From Halieaceae bacterium (GTDB taxonomy: Bacteria > Pseudomonadota > Gammaproteobacteria > Pseudomonadales > Halieaceae): a stretch of 64,000 bases of DNA. Each line of letters opens with the position of its first letter. Within the stretch, counting starts at the first letter, position 1. The translations under genes and the position numbers were made by a program. Below, one piece after another: positions 19,154 through 28,555 of the stretch. The notes beneath the pieces are model-generated. The model saw only the letters and a program-made list of their open reading frames with translations. It was not told the origin of the DNA and made no database searches. The stretch is from NCBI GenBank assembly GCA_902547755.1, contig CACCPA010000006.1:1-64000 (forward strand). Reading direction: 5' to 3'.

Positions 19154-20104
19154 ATGTCTTCGAAAATGATGGTTTTTACCGGCAACTCGAACCGTAATCT
19201 CGCTAAGAAGGTTGCGAGTCGACTGTACCTTGAATTAGGTAGTGCGAAGGTCGATAAGTTTTCTGATGGCGAAGTGACTGTTGAGCTTAATGAGAACGTT
19301 CGTGGTAAAGACGTATTCGTGCTGCAAAGTACCTGTGAGCCGACAAACGATAATTTGATGGAGCTACTGCTCATCATTGATGCACTCCGGCGCGCATCGG
19401 CAAGTCGAATCACAGCGGTTGTGCCCTACTTTGGTTATGCACGCCAGGATCGTCGCGTGCGCTCTGCCCGAGTACCTATTTCATCAAAAGTCGTTGCGGA
19501 CATGATGGTCAGTGTGGGCGTAGATCGTGTCCTCACGGTCGACCTGCATGCCGAACAGATTCAGGGCTTCTTTACCTGCCCGGTGGATAACGTTTATGGC
19601 TCGCCAATTTTGAATGACGACATCGTCGCCTGTAACTTCAAGGACGTGGTTGTGGTGTCCCCCGACATCGGTGGTGTTGTTCGTGCGCGAGCAATCGCAA
19701 AACAACTAGATGATGCCGATCTGGCCATCATCGATAAACGCCGTCCGAGAGCGAACGAGTCTGAAGTCATGAACCTAATCGGTGATGTCGACGGCCGCAC
19801 CGCGATTATGGTTGATGACATGGTCGATACAGCAGGGACACTTTGCTCCGCAGCCAACGCCCTCAAAGAGCGTGGCGCGACGAAAGTCGTCGCTTACTGC
19901 ACACACGCCGTATTATCTGGTAAGGCGCTCGACAATGTACGCAATTCCGAGCTGGACGAATTAGTCGTAACAGACACCATTCCGCTGAGCGACGAGGCCA
20001 AAAGCGTAAAGAAAATTCGCCAGTTAACGATTGCTGACCTACTCGCGGAATCTATCCGGCGCGTCAGTAACGAAGAATCCATTAGCGCGCTGTTCGATTC
20101 GTAG
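19154..20104 (+). CDS. prs: Ribose-phosphate pyrophosphokinase
   Basis: Prs makes PRPP from ribose-5-phosphate and ATP for nucleotide, histidine and tryptophan synthesis. The 316-residue protein matches the E. coli enzyme (315 aa) almost throughout: [15 protein letters not shown], the flexible-loop [10 protein letters not shown], the PRPP-binding [10 protein letters not shown], and the C-terminal [13 protein letters not shown]. It starts 24 bases after the tRNA-Gln gene, so its mRNA probably begins at or through the tRNA. A hairpin with a T run follows before rplY. Confidence 0.98.
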   Translation: MSSKMMVFTGNSNRNLAKKVASRLYLELGSAKVDKFSDGEVTVELNENVRGKDVFVLQSTCEPTNDNLMELLLIIDALRRASASRITAVVPYFGYARQDRRVRSARVPISSKVVADMMVSVGVDRVLTVDLHAEQIQGFFTCPVDNVYGSPILNDDIVACNFKDVVVVSPDIGGVVRARAIAKQLDDADLAIIDKRRPRANESEVMNLIGDVDGRTAIMVDDMVDTAGTLCSAANALKERGATKVVAYCTHAVLSGKALDNVRNSELDELVVTDTIPLSDEAKSVKKIRQLTIADLLAESIRRVSNEESISALFDS

Positions 20105-20120
20105 GCAGCGTAAACCCACC

Positions 20121-20156
20121 CACCTTTGAACCGGTCGCAAGTTCACAGGTGTTTTT
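20121..20156 (+). terminator. Hairpin plus T run between prs and rplY (terminator or attenuator)
   Basis: CACCTTTGAA (20121-20130) pairs with TTCACAGGTG (20142-20151) with one mismatch across an 11-base loop, and TTTTTC follows. That is the form of a weak intrinsic terminator. It ends only about 5 bases before the rplY ribosome-binding site AAAGGAG, so it may attenuate read-through from prs into rplY rather than end the operon. Confidence 0.55.
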
Positions 20157-20171
20157 CAAAGGAGACAGACC

Positions 20172-20846
20172 ATGTCTGACACTTTTGTAGTCGAAGCCGA
20201 GCTTCGTAGCGATGAAGGGAAAGGTGCGAGCCGCCGCCTTCGCCGACTCGAAGCAAAAGTACCCGCCATCATTTATGGGGGTGACAGTGCCCCGGTAAGC
20301 CTATCGCTGATCCGCAAGGATTTCGAAAAGCACCTCGAGAAAGAGGCGTTTTACTCAGCGATTATCGAAGTGGCTTACGATGGCAAAAAAGAGAAAGCGA
20401 TTTTGAAAGCGCTTCAGCGCCACCCTGCAAAGGACTTCCCGATGCACGCTGATTTCTTCCGGGTCGAAGCGAACAAGGCCATTAAAGTCTCTGTTCCTCT
20501 GCACTTCATCAACGAAGAGACCTGCGTGGGTGTGAAGTTGGGTGGTGGTCGAATCCAGCACACAGTCAACGAGGTTGAAGTACTCGCTCTCCCCGCTGAT
20601 CTTCCTGAATACATCGAAGTCGACATGGCAGACCTCCAGGTGGGCGATATTGTTCACCTGTCCGATCTCACGCTACCCGAGGGCGTGACCTCAACGGCAC
20701 TTGCCCTTGGTGATGACCGTGACATGGGCGTAGCCAGTGTACTGGCGCCACGAGGTGGCAAAGGAGCATCTGGTGCAGCTGATGAGGATGCGGGAGAAGA
20801 GTCCGCTGACGACGCAGCAAGCGAAGACGCCGGCGACGAGAGCTAA
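20172..20846 (+). CDS. rplY: Ribosomal protein bL25 (long Ctc form)
   Basis: bL25 binds 5S rRNA in the large subunit; the long form carries an added C-terminal domain, called TL5 or Ctc. The 224-residue protein shows the L25 domain (AELRSDEGKGASRRLRR, VPAIIYGG, ALQRHPAKDFPMHADFFRV) up to about residue 95, then the Ctc domain, then an acidic low-complexity tail rich in Gly, Ala, Asp and Glu (about the last 28 residues). A strong AAAGGAG ribosome-binding site precedes the ATG. Pth follows after 5 bases. Confidence 0.97.
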   Translation: MSDTFVVEAELRSDEGKGASRRLRRLEAKVPAIIYGGDSAPVSLSLIRKDFEKHLEKEAFYSAIIEVAYDGKKEKAILKALQRHPAKDFPMHADFFRVEANKAIKVSVPLHFINEETCVGVKLGGGRIQHTVNEVEVLALPADLPEYIEVDMADLQVGDIVHLSDLTLPEGVTSTALALGDDRDMGVASVLAPRGGKGASGAADEDAGEESADDAASEDAGDES

Positions 20847-20851
20847 TCGCC

Positions 20852-21451
20852 ATGCCCAGCATTCGACTGATTGTCGGTCTGGGTAATCCTGGCGAAAAAT
20901 ATATCGGCACCCGCCACAATGCGGGTGCCGATTTCGTTTCAGCACTCGCAAAACAAAACGGTATCGAGCTCAAGTCCGAGAAAAAACTAGCTGGACGACT
21001 GGGCAGAGGTACTGTGGCGGGACACGATCTGCGTCTGATGATTCCTGACACGTACATGAACCACAGCGGGAAAGCCGTGGGCTTGGCGGCCAAGTATTTT
21101 CAGATAGCACCTGGGCAGATCCTCATTGCACATGACGAGCTCGACATGCCACCCGGTGCTAGCCGTTTCAAGTTCGACGGTGGTCACGGGGGCCATAACG
21201 GTCTTCGGGACGTCATTCCAGCCATTGGGGGGTCAAAGGCCTTCTGGCGACTGAGGGTGGGCGTCGGGCACCCGGGGCACGCGAGCAAGGTCTCAGGCTG
21301 GGTATTAAGCAAAGCCTCCAAAATTGAACAGGGACTGATTGATCTTTCAATTGATGAGTCACTAAGCGCTTTACCACTGCTTCTCGACGGTGAGGATGTG
21401 AAAGCGATGACGCGGCTTCACAGCAGTGACAAGACGAAAGAAGATTTGTAA
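20852..21451 (+). CDS. pth: Peptidyl-tRNA hydrolase
   Basis: Pth recycles peptidyl-tRNAs that drop off ribosomes. The 199-residue protein contains the family motifs [20 protein letters not shown] with the catalytic histidine, [12 protein letters not shown] with the substrate-binding asparagine, HDELDMPPG and [11 protein letters not shown]. It lies in the prs-rplY-pth-ychF series found across gammaproteobacteria, with short gaps on both sides. Confidence 0.98.
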   Translation: MPSIRLIVGLGNPGEKYIGTRHNAGADFVSALAKQNGIELKSEKKLAGRLGRGTVAGHDLRLMIPDTYMNHSGKAVGLAAKYFQIAPGQILIAHDELDMPPGASRFKFDGGHGGHNGLRDVIPAIGGSKAFWRLRVGVGHPGHASKVSGWVLSKASKIEQGLIDLSIDESLSALPLLLDGEDVKAMTRLHSSDKTKEDL

Positions 21452-21462
21452 GGAGCCTCAAT

Positions 21463-22557
21463 ATGGGTATCAAGTGCGGCATTGTCGGTTTACCTAATGT
21501 CGGAAAATCGACCCTATTTAATGCGCTGACAAAGGCAGGTATCGATGCAGAGAATTTCCCGTTCTGCACCATCGAACCTAATGCGGGCGTTGTGTCGGTG
21601 CCCGACCCTCGGCAAGAAGCCATTGAGGGACTCGTTAAACCTGAGCGCTCTATTCCCGCAACAATGGAATTCGTTGATATCGCTGGACTGGTTGCGGGCG
21701 CCTCAAAAGGTGAAGGACTGGGCAATCAGTTCCTCGCCAATATTCGAGAGACTGACGCGATCGCACACGTTGTACGTTGCTTTGAGGATCCGAACGTCAT
21801 TCATGTCGCTAACCAGATCGATCCGCTGGCCGATATTGAAACGATTAACACCGAACTTGCGCTCGCTGATCTCGAAAGCTGTGAAAAGCAACTGCAGCGC
21901 GTTGTGCGGACAGCCAAAAGTGGCGATAAAGTCGCTGTGGCAACCAAATCACTATTGGAACACAAATTGCTGCCACACCTCAACGAGGCGCTACCGGTGC
22001 GAGCTTTAGAGCTCGATGACAATGAACAGGCCCTCGTAAAAACCATGCATCTTTTGACCACGAAGCCGACGATGTACATCGCCAATGTGGCGGAGGATGG
22101 ATTTGAAGATAACCCCCACCTCGATGCTGTCAGCGACTATGCAGCGAGTGAAGGAGCAGGGGTAGTCGCTATCTGCAACAAGCTGGAGTCAGAGATTTCT
22201 GAGCTCGAAGATGACGAGAAACTCGAGTTCCTCGCTGATATGGGGATGGAAGAGTCAGGTCTCGATCGGACGATTCGCGCAGGCTATTCATTGCTGAATC
22301 TTCAGACCTACTTTACGGCAGGTCCAAAGGAGGTACGCGCTTGGACGATCAAAGTGGGAGCGACAGCGCCAGAAGCCGCAGGCGTTATCCACACAGACTT
22401 TCAAAAAGGGTTCATTCGTGCCGAGGTAGTCGCTTACGACGATTTCATTACCTACCAGGGTGAGTCCGGCGCTAAAGAGGCCGGTAAATGGCGCCTCGAA
22501 GGCAAGGAATACGCCGTGGCAGATGGCGATGTAATTCACTTCCGATTCAACGTCTGA
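21463..22557 (+). CDS. ychF: Ribosome-binding ATPase YchF (OBG-like, Ola1 family)
   Basis: YchF is an OBG-family P-loop NTPase that prefers ATP and binds ribosomes; it is linked to stress responses. The 364-residue protein has the P-loop [31 protein letters not shown] (G3), a coiled-coil middle, and a C-terminal TGS domain ([16 protein letters not shown] through [15 protein letters not shown]). The start has AAGGAG upstream. It ends the prs-to-ychF series about 112 bases before tRNA-Met. Confidence 0.98.
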   Translation: MGIKCGIVGLPNVGKSTLFNALTKAGIDAENFPFCTIEPNAGVVSVPDPRQEAIEGLVKPERSIPATMEFVDIAGLVAGASKGEGLGNQFLANIRETDAIAHVVRCFEDPNVIHVANQIDPLADIETINTELALADLESCEKQLQRVVRTAKSGDKVAVATKSLLEHKLLPHLNEALPVRALELDDNEQALVKTMHLLTTKPTMYIANVAEDGFEDNPHLDAVSDYAASEGAGVVAICNKLESEISELEDDEKLEFLADMGMEESGLDRTIRAGYSLLNLQTYFTAGPKEVRAWTIKVGATAPEAAGVIHTDFQKGFIRAEVVAYDDFITYQGESGAKEAGKWRLEGKEYAVADGDVIHFRFNV

Positions 22558-22669
22558 CCCGAATGCGGATACCTGAAAGTAGCGACACTCAGAGAAGAGA
22601 AAAAGTGGTGAAATGGGGCCTTAGGGAATTGACCTATGCACCATTTATCGACACACTACGCGCCCTCGT

Positions 22670-22746
22670 GGCTACGTAGCTCAGCTGGTTAGAGCACAGC
22701 ATTCATAATGCTGGGGTCGGTGGTTCAAGTCCACCCGTAGCTACCA
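22670..22746 (+). tRNA. tRNA-Met (elongator, anticodon CAT)
   Basis: A full cloverleaf is present. Acceptor GGCTACG pairs with CGTAGCT, with a G-T pair at position 1. The D-arm has AGCTCAGCTGGTTAGAGC, the anticodon stem CAGCA/TGCTG carries TTCATAA (anticodon CAT), and the T-arm GGTTCAAGTCC is followed by discriminator A and CCA. The pairing at 1-72 and its resemblance to elongator tRNA-Met argue against an initiator. Confidence 0.95.
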
Positions 22747-22755
22747 TATCTTTCG

Positions 22756-22786
22756 AAAAGCAGTGGCTCGTGCCCCTGCTTTTTTT
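22756..22786 (+). terminator. Intrinsic terminator after tRNA-Met
   Basis: AAAAGCAG (22756-22763) pairs with CTGCTTTT (22776-22783); an inner GGC/GCC pair closes a TCGT loop. A run of seven T follows. This is a clear rho-independent terminator for the tRNA-Met transcript. It lies between it and the convergent accessory cluster. Confidence 0.85.
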
Positions 22787-22820
22787 ATGCCCGCAAACAA
22801 CCCTTATTTGCTCCAGTTCG

Positions 22821-23768
22821 TTAACGCTTACTAGCTTGCTCAAGGCAGTGCCGAGCCATCATTAGATCGAGATGAGCCCCACCACCGTTCTTGAAGAGGG
22901 TGATTTCGTCATCACAACGTTGCTGGCTATCAGCTATGACAAGATCGTAAAGATCGCCTTTAACGTCAGCAGGCGAAATGATCCTCTTTGCGATAGGAAT
23001 ACGAAGTTCACCAATATGCTTGAGCACCGTTTCGCGTGAATCTACAAATAGCGACGCGTGTGAGATGAGCGCATCATCTCCCTCTCGCATATCGGGGCCG
23101 TGGGCACCAACGAGGTCAATATGTGCACCCGGCTTAACCCAATCTCCCTTAATGACTGGCGAACTGGATGCCGTGGCGCTGGTCACAATATCGGCGCCTC
23201 GAACGGCATCTTCGGCCGAATTACAGACGACCAAAGGGAACGTCATTTCATCAGCGATCGCTTGAGCCCGTGCCCGCGTTCTCCCCCAAATACGGATATC
23301 TGTTAAGTCAGGGAATAGCGTGACATAACCCTCCAAAAGTCCTTTTGCGATGGGTCCTGTGCCGATGACCGCCAGAGATCTAGCATCCTTGTGCGCTAAA
23401 TAACTCGCCCCCAATAACGAATCTGCCACGGTCTTCCAGAACGTCAGTAGCGCACCGTCAATAAGGCCTACTGGATGACCGCGGTCTTCGTCGAAGAGTG
23501 TGAAAAGTCCCTGCACACTGGGTGCTGGTGGTGAGAGTGCCCGGTTATTGGGACGTATCGTTACGGATTTGGTTCCGGCACCAAGCCCGGGAATGGCTGC
23601 GGAGCGTGTCAGCAACTCGCCCTCCGCCATCGGCATCAACATGTCGCTAATAGCCGCTCGCGGAAACATATGCCCCTTACGAAGCGCTTCGACAGCGTCA
23701 GTCCAATTCAAGTGATCGGTTAACTCAGGACCTAACACCAGCAGTGGACTTAAAGCGGTGTCACTCAA
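22821..23768 (-). CDS. Ornithine cyclodeaminase / mu-crystallin family reductase
   Basis: The 315-residue protein has a Rossmann NAD(P) motif (AVIGTGPIAKGLLEGY) preceded by an N-terminal substrate domain, as in the family that includes ornithine cyclodeaminase, alanine dehydrogenase and delta1-pyrroline-2-carboxylate reductase. It starts at a TTG with AAGGAAG about 10 bases upstream. The neighbour is a proline-racemase-family gene on the same strand. That pairing is known for trans-3-hydroxy-L-proline breakdown, where the dehydratase makes delta1-pyrroline-2-carboxylate and the reductase makes L-proline. I infer that role from context. Other amino-acid or imine substrates remain possible. Confidence 0.8.
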   Translation of the reverse strand: MSDTALSPLLVLGPELTDHLNWTDAVEALRKGHMFPRAAISDMLMPMAEGELLTRSAAIPGLGAGTKSVTIRPNNRALSPPAPSVQGLFTLFDEDRGHPVGLIDGALLTFWKTVADSLLGASYLAHKDARSLAVIGTGPIAKGLLEGYVTLFPDLTDIRIWGRTRARAQAIADEMTFPLVVCNSAEDAVRGADIVTSATASSSPVIKGDWVKPGAHIDLVGAHGPDMREGDDALISHASLFVDSRETVLKHIGELRIPIAKRIISPADVKGDLYDLVIADSQQRCDDEITLFKNGGGAHLDLMMARHCLEQASKR

Positions 23769-23847
23769 AACTAAAACTCACTTCCTTTTCACTCACTGTT
23801 CACTCCATGTCCTGTGCACCGTTCTATACCTCCTTGTGAAGACCGCC

Positions 23848-24864
23848 CTATGCACCGGGCCAGGTATCTGCCACGCGGTAGCCTTGTGGCCAGGGATCAT
23901 CCGGCGCGAGTATCAGTTCCGATCGACCGTAAATCCATGCCCTGCCCGTCAAGGAGGGCACAATCGCTGGCACATTACCCACCTGAGTTAACTCCCCGAT
24001 ACGCCCAGTAAATTCAGAGTCGATAATCGAACGCGCCGTCAGTGTTGCACCAACATCAGCTTCTCCGCGCGCCTGCAGTAAAGCGAGGTGGGCCGATACC
24101 CCGGTACCCGTTGGCGAGCGATCAATCTTCCCAGGGCGAATCGCAACCGCATGACGCGTCTCACCCGCAACCACAGGGCTACGAAATAGACAGAAAGAGA
24201 TATGACGCCAATCGGGATTCGTTGGATGGTGAAACCCTAACTGCGCCGTCGCCGCATCTGAGATTTTCACTCCCAGATCAGCAAGATCCTTGGCCTCGTC
24301 AGGTGTGAGACTGAACCCCAACGCGGGCGCGTCGACCACTGCAAAACTATCCCCGCCGTAGGCTGTATCGACACTTATGCTCCCAACACCTTCAACCTCG
24401 ATGACAGCATCTAGATGGCCTGCGAAACTGGGGTGATTGGTCACCGTTACCGATTCAACTCGGCCGGCTCTGCAGTTTGCAGTGACACGAGCAAGACCTC
24501 CGGGCGCTTCCAAGACGAGGGTGTTCGTCCCCTCGTGCATGGGCACTCGCCCGGTCTCGAGAAGTACCGTCGCGACACACATAGAGTTGGAACCCGACAT
24601 AGGAGGCGTATCAGCAGGTTCCATAATAATAAAGCCCGCATCAGCCTCGGGATGCTTGGGTGGCACCAATAAATTCACATGCTTATGCACGCCGCCGCGT
24701 GGCTCGTTAAGCACAAAGTTACGCAAGGTCTCGTCGCGCGCGATCCACCGCGACTGCTCCCACAATGTGTCACCGGGAGGTGTCGCTACACCATCGACAA
24801 TGACATCACCCACTTCGCCGCAGGCGTGACATTGCACAATATGGATAGGATCAGCCTGCTGCAT
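23848..24864 (-). CDS. Proline racemase family protein (hydroxyproline epimerase/dehydratase-like)
   Basis: The 338-residue protein aligns with the proline racemase superfamily. The two catalytic positions, usually Cys in MCGH and Cys in DRSPCGTG, are Ser90 (PPMSGSNS) and Thr252 (DRSPTGTG). Thr at the second site is typical of trans-3-hydroxy-L-proline dehydratase, so racemase activity is unlikely; Ser at the first is less usual. Next to an ornithine-cyclodeaminase-family reductase and peptide-processing genes, dehydration of 3-hydroxyproline is the best guess. The start at 24864 has GGAG seven bases upstream; a TTG at 24885 is the alternative. Confidence 0.82.
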   Translation of the reverse strand: MQQADPIHIVQCHACGEVGDVIVDGVATPPGDTLWEQSRWIARDETLRNFVLNEPRGGVHKHVNLLVPPKHPEADAGFIIMEPADTPPMSGSNSMCVATVLLETGRVPMHEGTNTLVLEAPGGLARVTANCRAGRVESVTVTNHPSFAGHLDAVIEVEGVGSISVDTAYGGDSFAVVDAPALGFSLTPDEAKDLADLGVKISDAATAQLGFHHPTNPDWRHISFCLFRSPVVAGETRHAVAIRPGKIDRSPTGTGVSAHLALLQARGEADVGATLTARSIIDSEFTGRIGELTQVGNVPAIVPSLTGRAWIYGRSELILAPDDPWPQGYRVADTWPGA

Positions 24865-24937
24865 TGCGTGACTCCGATCGAGCAACTCTCGCGCTACTCA
24901 TGTTATGACAGTGACAAAGGCTCATCGACGGGTCCAC

Positions 24938-26746
24938 TTAATGATCGGCGAGCGGCTTCGTTGCCATCTCAAGCCACGCAATAACGCCATCATCGCCCAA
25001 CAAAGGGCTTACCCGTTCTCGGACCTGCCGGTGATAGTCGTCAATCCACGCTTTTTCGGGCATCGTCAGCATAGCGACATCGATCAACTGACGGTTAAAG
25101 GGAACAAACGCCATGCTTTCAAGCCCCAACCATCCATCACTGCGCGATACCACCTCACATAGATTCTCGTGTCGAATACCCAGCTCGTCAGGCCGGTAAA
25201 AACCGGGCTCAACGGTAAGGGTCATACCTACCTCAAGTCCCACACCTGTACCCGACTTCTGCATACGCTGTGGAAATTCATGAACACTGAGATAGTGCCC
25301 TACTCCATGCCCCGTGCCGTGATCGTAATCTAGCTTCGCCTGCCACATCGGCTGTCGTGCGGCACTATCTAGCGCATGCCCAAATGTCCCCTTAGGAAAA
25401 ACTTGTTGCGCCACTGCGATGTGCGCTTTCAACACACTGGTGGCCAGACGACGACGTTCAGTGGTTGGAGGCTCAAAGCACCACGTCCGGGTGGTATCGG
25501 TCGTGCCTCCTCGGCTGAACTGCCCACCCGAATCCAGTAAGAACAAAGTTGAAGGACGCAAGCATGCGCCTCCATCTTCTGGTGCCGAATAGTGGGCTAA
25601 CGACGCGTTACCATCCGCCGCGGAAATTGTTCTGAAACTGGGCGCCGTGTAGTCATCAACCGCTGTCCTCAATTCATGAATACGCGTCTCCACCGCTAGC
25701 TCGGTAATGGCTTCCCGATGAACGGCGGACTCCAGCCAGTGCAGCAGGCGCGCCCAGACTGCACTGTCCGCCAAACAGGCGCTGCGAAGTGCGCTCAACT
25801 CGGTTTCGTTTTTTATGGCCTTCAAATCCGTAATAGGGCTGCGCTTAAGCAATACATCGCCACCCCGAGCCTCGACCGCATCACGACCACATTGGGGTCC
25901 CTGTACCGGATCGACCCAAAGCCGCTCTGCGGTCTGAATTCTCTCGTTGAGGATAGCCACAAATTGATCGCGATCATGGCATTGAATTGAGAGCTCAGCT
26001 TTAACAAGGCTCTCAACGTCACTTGTTATGAAGTTGCCAAATAAATGGACTTCTCCCTCCAAGCCAATGAGTAACCGTGCACGCACCACCGGACAATAGG
26101 GTAAGTCGTGTCCCCGAATGTTGAGCAACCAGTTCACATTGTCGGGTTGCGTCTCGATGAGCCAATCGACCTCGGATAATCGCATCTGCTCGCGAACCCG
26201 CCCTAGCTTGCTGGCATCGGACTCACCCGCCCACTCGCTGGAAAACTGTGTCATTTTTGAGGGGGTGGTAACGGGCCGATCAAGCCAACATTGCTCAAAC
26301 AGGTCTCCTGAAGTCGGTTGCATCACTGCACCTTTTTGCTCGCCCGCGGCGATAAGACGGTCATACAAATCCGGCGTCATCACCTCGCTGTCAAAACCAA
26401 CACGCCAACTCGTCTGCGCGTGTTGCTTGAGCCATTCCTCAGGGGGTTGTTCATAGAGGTGCTGAAGTGTCACCCACTGGGCACTCGTTTCTCGTGCCGC
26501 TTGCTCTGGGTAGCGACCATCAATAAACAGAATCACATCATTGTGGGTAAGTACCGCTAACCCCCAACTACCCGTGAAACCGGTTAGCCACGCCAGTCGC
26601 TCATTGGCCACAGAAACGTACTCAAACTGCTGCTCATCCCATCGAGGTACCACGAGCGCATCGAGCGCCATCGCTGACATGGCTTGACGGAGTGACGTCA
26701 CACGATCCGGTTGCCAAGCCGCAGCAATCGTTTTCACATTTATCAT
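24938..26746 (-). CDS. Aminopeptidase P (M24B metallopeptidase, long form)
   Basis: The 602-residue protein has two creatinase-like N-terminal domains and a C-terminal pita-bread peptidase domain. This is the long cytosolic aminopeptidase P architecture, which removes an N-terminal residue preceding proline. Metal ligands are visible: two aspartates in LLDSGGQFSRGGTTDTTRTW, histidine in GTGHGVGHYL, and glutamates in TVEPGFYR and GIRHENLCEV. Its ATG overlaps the stop of the upstream POT transporter gene by 4 bases, so import and cleavage of proline peptides appear coupled. It is followed by the proline-racemase-family gene on the same strand. Confidence 0.92.
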   Translation of the reverse strand: MINVKTIAAAWQPDRVTSLRQAMSAMALDALVVPRWDEQQFEYVSVANERLAWLTGFTGSWGLAVLTHNDVILFIDGRYPEQAARETSAQWVTLQHLYEQPPEEWLKQHAQTSWRVGFDSEVMTPDLYDRLIAAGEQKGAVMQPTSGDLFEQCWLDRPVTTPSKMTQFSSEWAGESDASKLGRVREQMRLSEVDWLIETQPDNVNWLLNIRGHDLPYCPVVRARLLIGLEGEVHLFGNFITSDVESLVKAELSIQCHDRDQFVAILNERIQTAERLWVDPVQGPQCGRDAVEARGGDVLLKRSPITDLKAIKNETELSALRSACLADSAVWARLLHWLESAVHREAITELAVETRIHELRTAVDDYTAPSFRTISAADGNASLAHYSAPEDGGACLRPSTLFLLDSGGQFSRGGTTDTTRTWCFEPPTTERRRLATSVLKAHIAVAQQVFPKGTFGHALDSAARQPMWQAKLDYDHGTGHGVGHYLSVHEFPQRMQKSGTGVGLEVGMTLTVEPGFYRPDELGIRHENLCEVVSRSDGWLGLESMAFVPFNRQLIDVAMLTMPEKAWIDDYHRQVRERVSPLLGDDGVIAWLEMATKPLADH

Positions 26747-28464
26747 GGTGTCTCAGCTCCTAAGCCCGAACCGGTGGCCATTGCAGGCGCCAAATGGCGG
26801 TTAAATAAGGCAAGCGCACCCATAGCAACCATGGCCAACGCGGCAAACCCAGCCCACATCAAAAACGGTTTATCCGCTTTTACTGCTATCTCACCATAAG
26901 CCCATCCCGACATGATGCCAGCGAATAGGTAACCAATAGCAATCGATACAAAATAGTAGCCCTGGAACAGGGCCGCTTGTGCTGCGGGCGTTACCGAGGC
27001 CACGTATTCCTGACTTTTCGGAGAGGCGAACATCTCACCGAAGGCAAAGACCACAACGCTAGCAATGGCGAGCAGGCCACCAAATGACACCATATGTGCC
27101 GTACCGCCCAGCAAAAAGGATAGCCCGATCATGCCTGTACCGAGAATCAGGATGCCAAAGGGTGCTCGGTGCTCACCCCAACGACTGATGAAGTACTGAA
27201 ACAAGACAATCGATAGAAAATCGAAAGAAATGATGTATTCCGGACTTATCTGGCGATACCGATTGGCCCATTCTGACGCGAGTGCGTCAGCGATAGTATC
27301 GCCCGACCTCAGTGACTGCATACCAGACAACCAGGCCTCCTCAGGCACCCTTATCTGGAATTGCGCCAATTGGCGAAGACCGTCTGAAACGTCAGGCTTA
27401 TCAGCGGCCATTGCGCCCAGCTCGACTGCAATTTTCGATGGGTCGACCGGCGCAAGGTAATGAGCAAAATTCGGAGATAGGGCGTCCACGAAGAGGACGA
27501 TATCGGACGTATCCACGAAATCCTGAACGTATAAGGGGAGTGTTAGAAAAATCTGGTTATAGACAGCCCAGAACAGGGAAAGCACAAGCAAATAGACCAG
27601 GAAGGGAGCGTTACCTACGCGCAAAGGTTGGCGATACCACAGCTCTGATCCCGGATTCGACATTCGATCCCAGAGGTACTGAATGCCCGCCCACAACAAC
27701 AAAAACAATCCGTAATGTTGCCAGCTTATCCATCCACCACCTGCTACCATCAAGCCTAGAATGACCGGTACAAGCATCACCGCAAAGCGGCCATTACCCA
27801 GCACCTGACCTGCGTCCCTGAGTGCGGTTGAAGTCGCCTTGATAGTCGACTCGCGTGGTGTGTCGTCCTCAAGCAATACGAGCGCAATCAGTAGATTAAT
27901 GCCAATCGCTATAGCAGAGAGTAAAAACACATTTTCCCAACTGATAGCCCTGACATAGCCGGCGATTACGGGACCAAGAAAGCCTCCCACGTTGACCATC
28001 ATGTAAAAAATGCCAAAGGCCCTGCCACGATTATGCTCGTTAGCGGTGCGAGCTACGGTGCCAACAACCAGCGGCTTGAAGATTGCCGCGCCGAGCGCAA
28101 CTAACATGTAAACGAGAAAGAAGGGCCAGAATTGATGCACCTGTCCCAATAAAAAATAGCTCGGAGTCAAAATAGCGAAGGCAATGAGAAACATCCGTCG
28201 GTAGCCCAGACGGTCACCTAATGCACCAGTGACGACAGGAAGCACATACACAAAGAAAGGGATGATGCCTTGTAAGACACCGCGCTCAGTGTCACTGAAC
28301 CCCAGCCCACCCGCCTCCGGCGAGCTGCTCATATACAGGGACGATACCGTGAAGAATCCGTACCAAGCGATTCGCTCGAAAATCTCAAGCAGGTTGGCGA
28401 TATAAAACGTTCGCGAAAAAGAATCTGTTCTAGGCGTGTTATTCAAGTTGCGCCACCTCCGCAT
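26743..28464 (-). CDS. POT/PTR2-family proton-dependent peptide transporter with loop insertion
   Basis: This 573-residue membrane protein carries the POT signature region ExxER (EIFERIAWYGFF) in helix 1, the GALGDRLGYRR loop 2-3 motif and FYMMVNVGGFLGP in helix 5. POT proteins take up di- and tripeptides with protons. Between the helix containing FWAVYNQIFLTLPLY and the next helix (ISPEYIISFDFLSIVLFQ) there are roughly 100 hydrophilic residues, where bacterial members normally have about 20. The start at 28464 (MRRWRNLNN) is chosen because upstream sequence overlaps the divergent promoter. It is the first gene of the leftward cluster. Confidence 0.88.
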   Translation of the reverse strand: MRRWRNLNNTPRTDSFSRTFYIANLLEIFERIAWYGFFTVSSLYMSSSPEAGGLGFSDTERGVLQGIIPFFVYVLPVVTGALGDRLGYRRMFLIAFAILTPSYFLLGQVHQFWPFFLVYMLVALGAAIFKPLVVGTVARTANEHNRGRAFGIFYMMVNVGGFLGPVIAGYVRAISWENVFLLSAIAIGINLLIALVLLEDDTPRESTIKATSTALRDAGQVLGNGRFAVMLVPVILGLMVAGGGWISWQHYGLFLLLWAGIQYLWDRMSNPGSELWYRQPLRVGNAPFLVYLLVLSLFWAVYNQIFLTLPLYVQDFVDTSDIVLFVDALSPNFAHYLAPVDPSKIAVELGAMAADKPDVSDGLRQLAQFQIRVPEEAWLSGMQSLRSGDTIADALASEWANRYRQISPEYIISFDFLSIVLFQYFISRWGEHRAPFGILILGTGMIGLSFLLGGTAHMVSFGGLLAIASVVVFAFGEMFASPKSQEYVASVTPAAQAALFQGYYFVSIAIGYLFAGIMSGWAYGEIAVKADKPFLMWAGFAALAMVAMGALALFNRHLAPAMATGSGLGAETP

Positions 28465-28484
28465 GCGCGCAAATATAGCACGCT

Positions 28485-28505
28485 CCTCGGAGTACAATAC
28501 CGAGG
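28485..28505. promoter_or_regulatory. Inverted repeat in divergent POT / M24 peptidase promoter
   Basis: CCTCGG (28485-28490) and CCGAGG (28500-28505) form a perfect 6-base inverted repeat around a 9-base spacer containing TACAAT, a possible -10 element. It lies in the 91 bases between the two divergent starts. It is a candidate operator or promoter for coordinated control. No regulator gene is adjacent, so the binding factor is unknown. Confidence 0.4.
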
Positions 28506-28555
28506 CAAGACAGGCGCGGCGAAGCGCGAGAGGAAAACACAGGACAGCACTTTTT

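Noticed and set aside
19051-19413. Minus-strand 120-codon frame across tRNA-Gln and prs
   Set aside because: It is antisense to a tRNA and a highly conserved gene and has no family-like sequence.
21213-21725. Minus-strand 170-codon frame over pth/ychF
   Set aside because: Shadow of two well-supported plus-strand genes, low-complexity composition.
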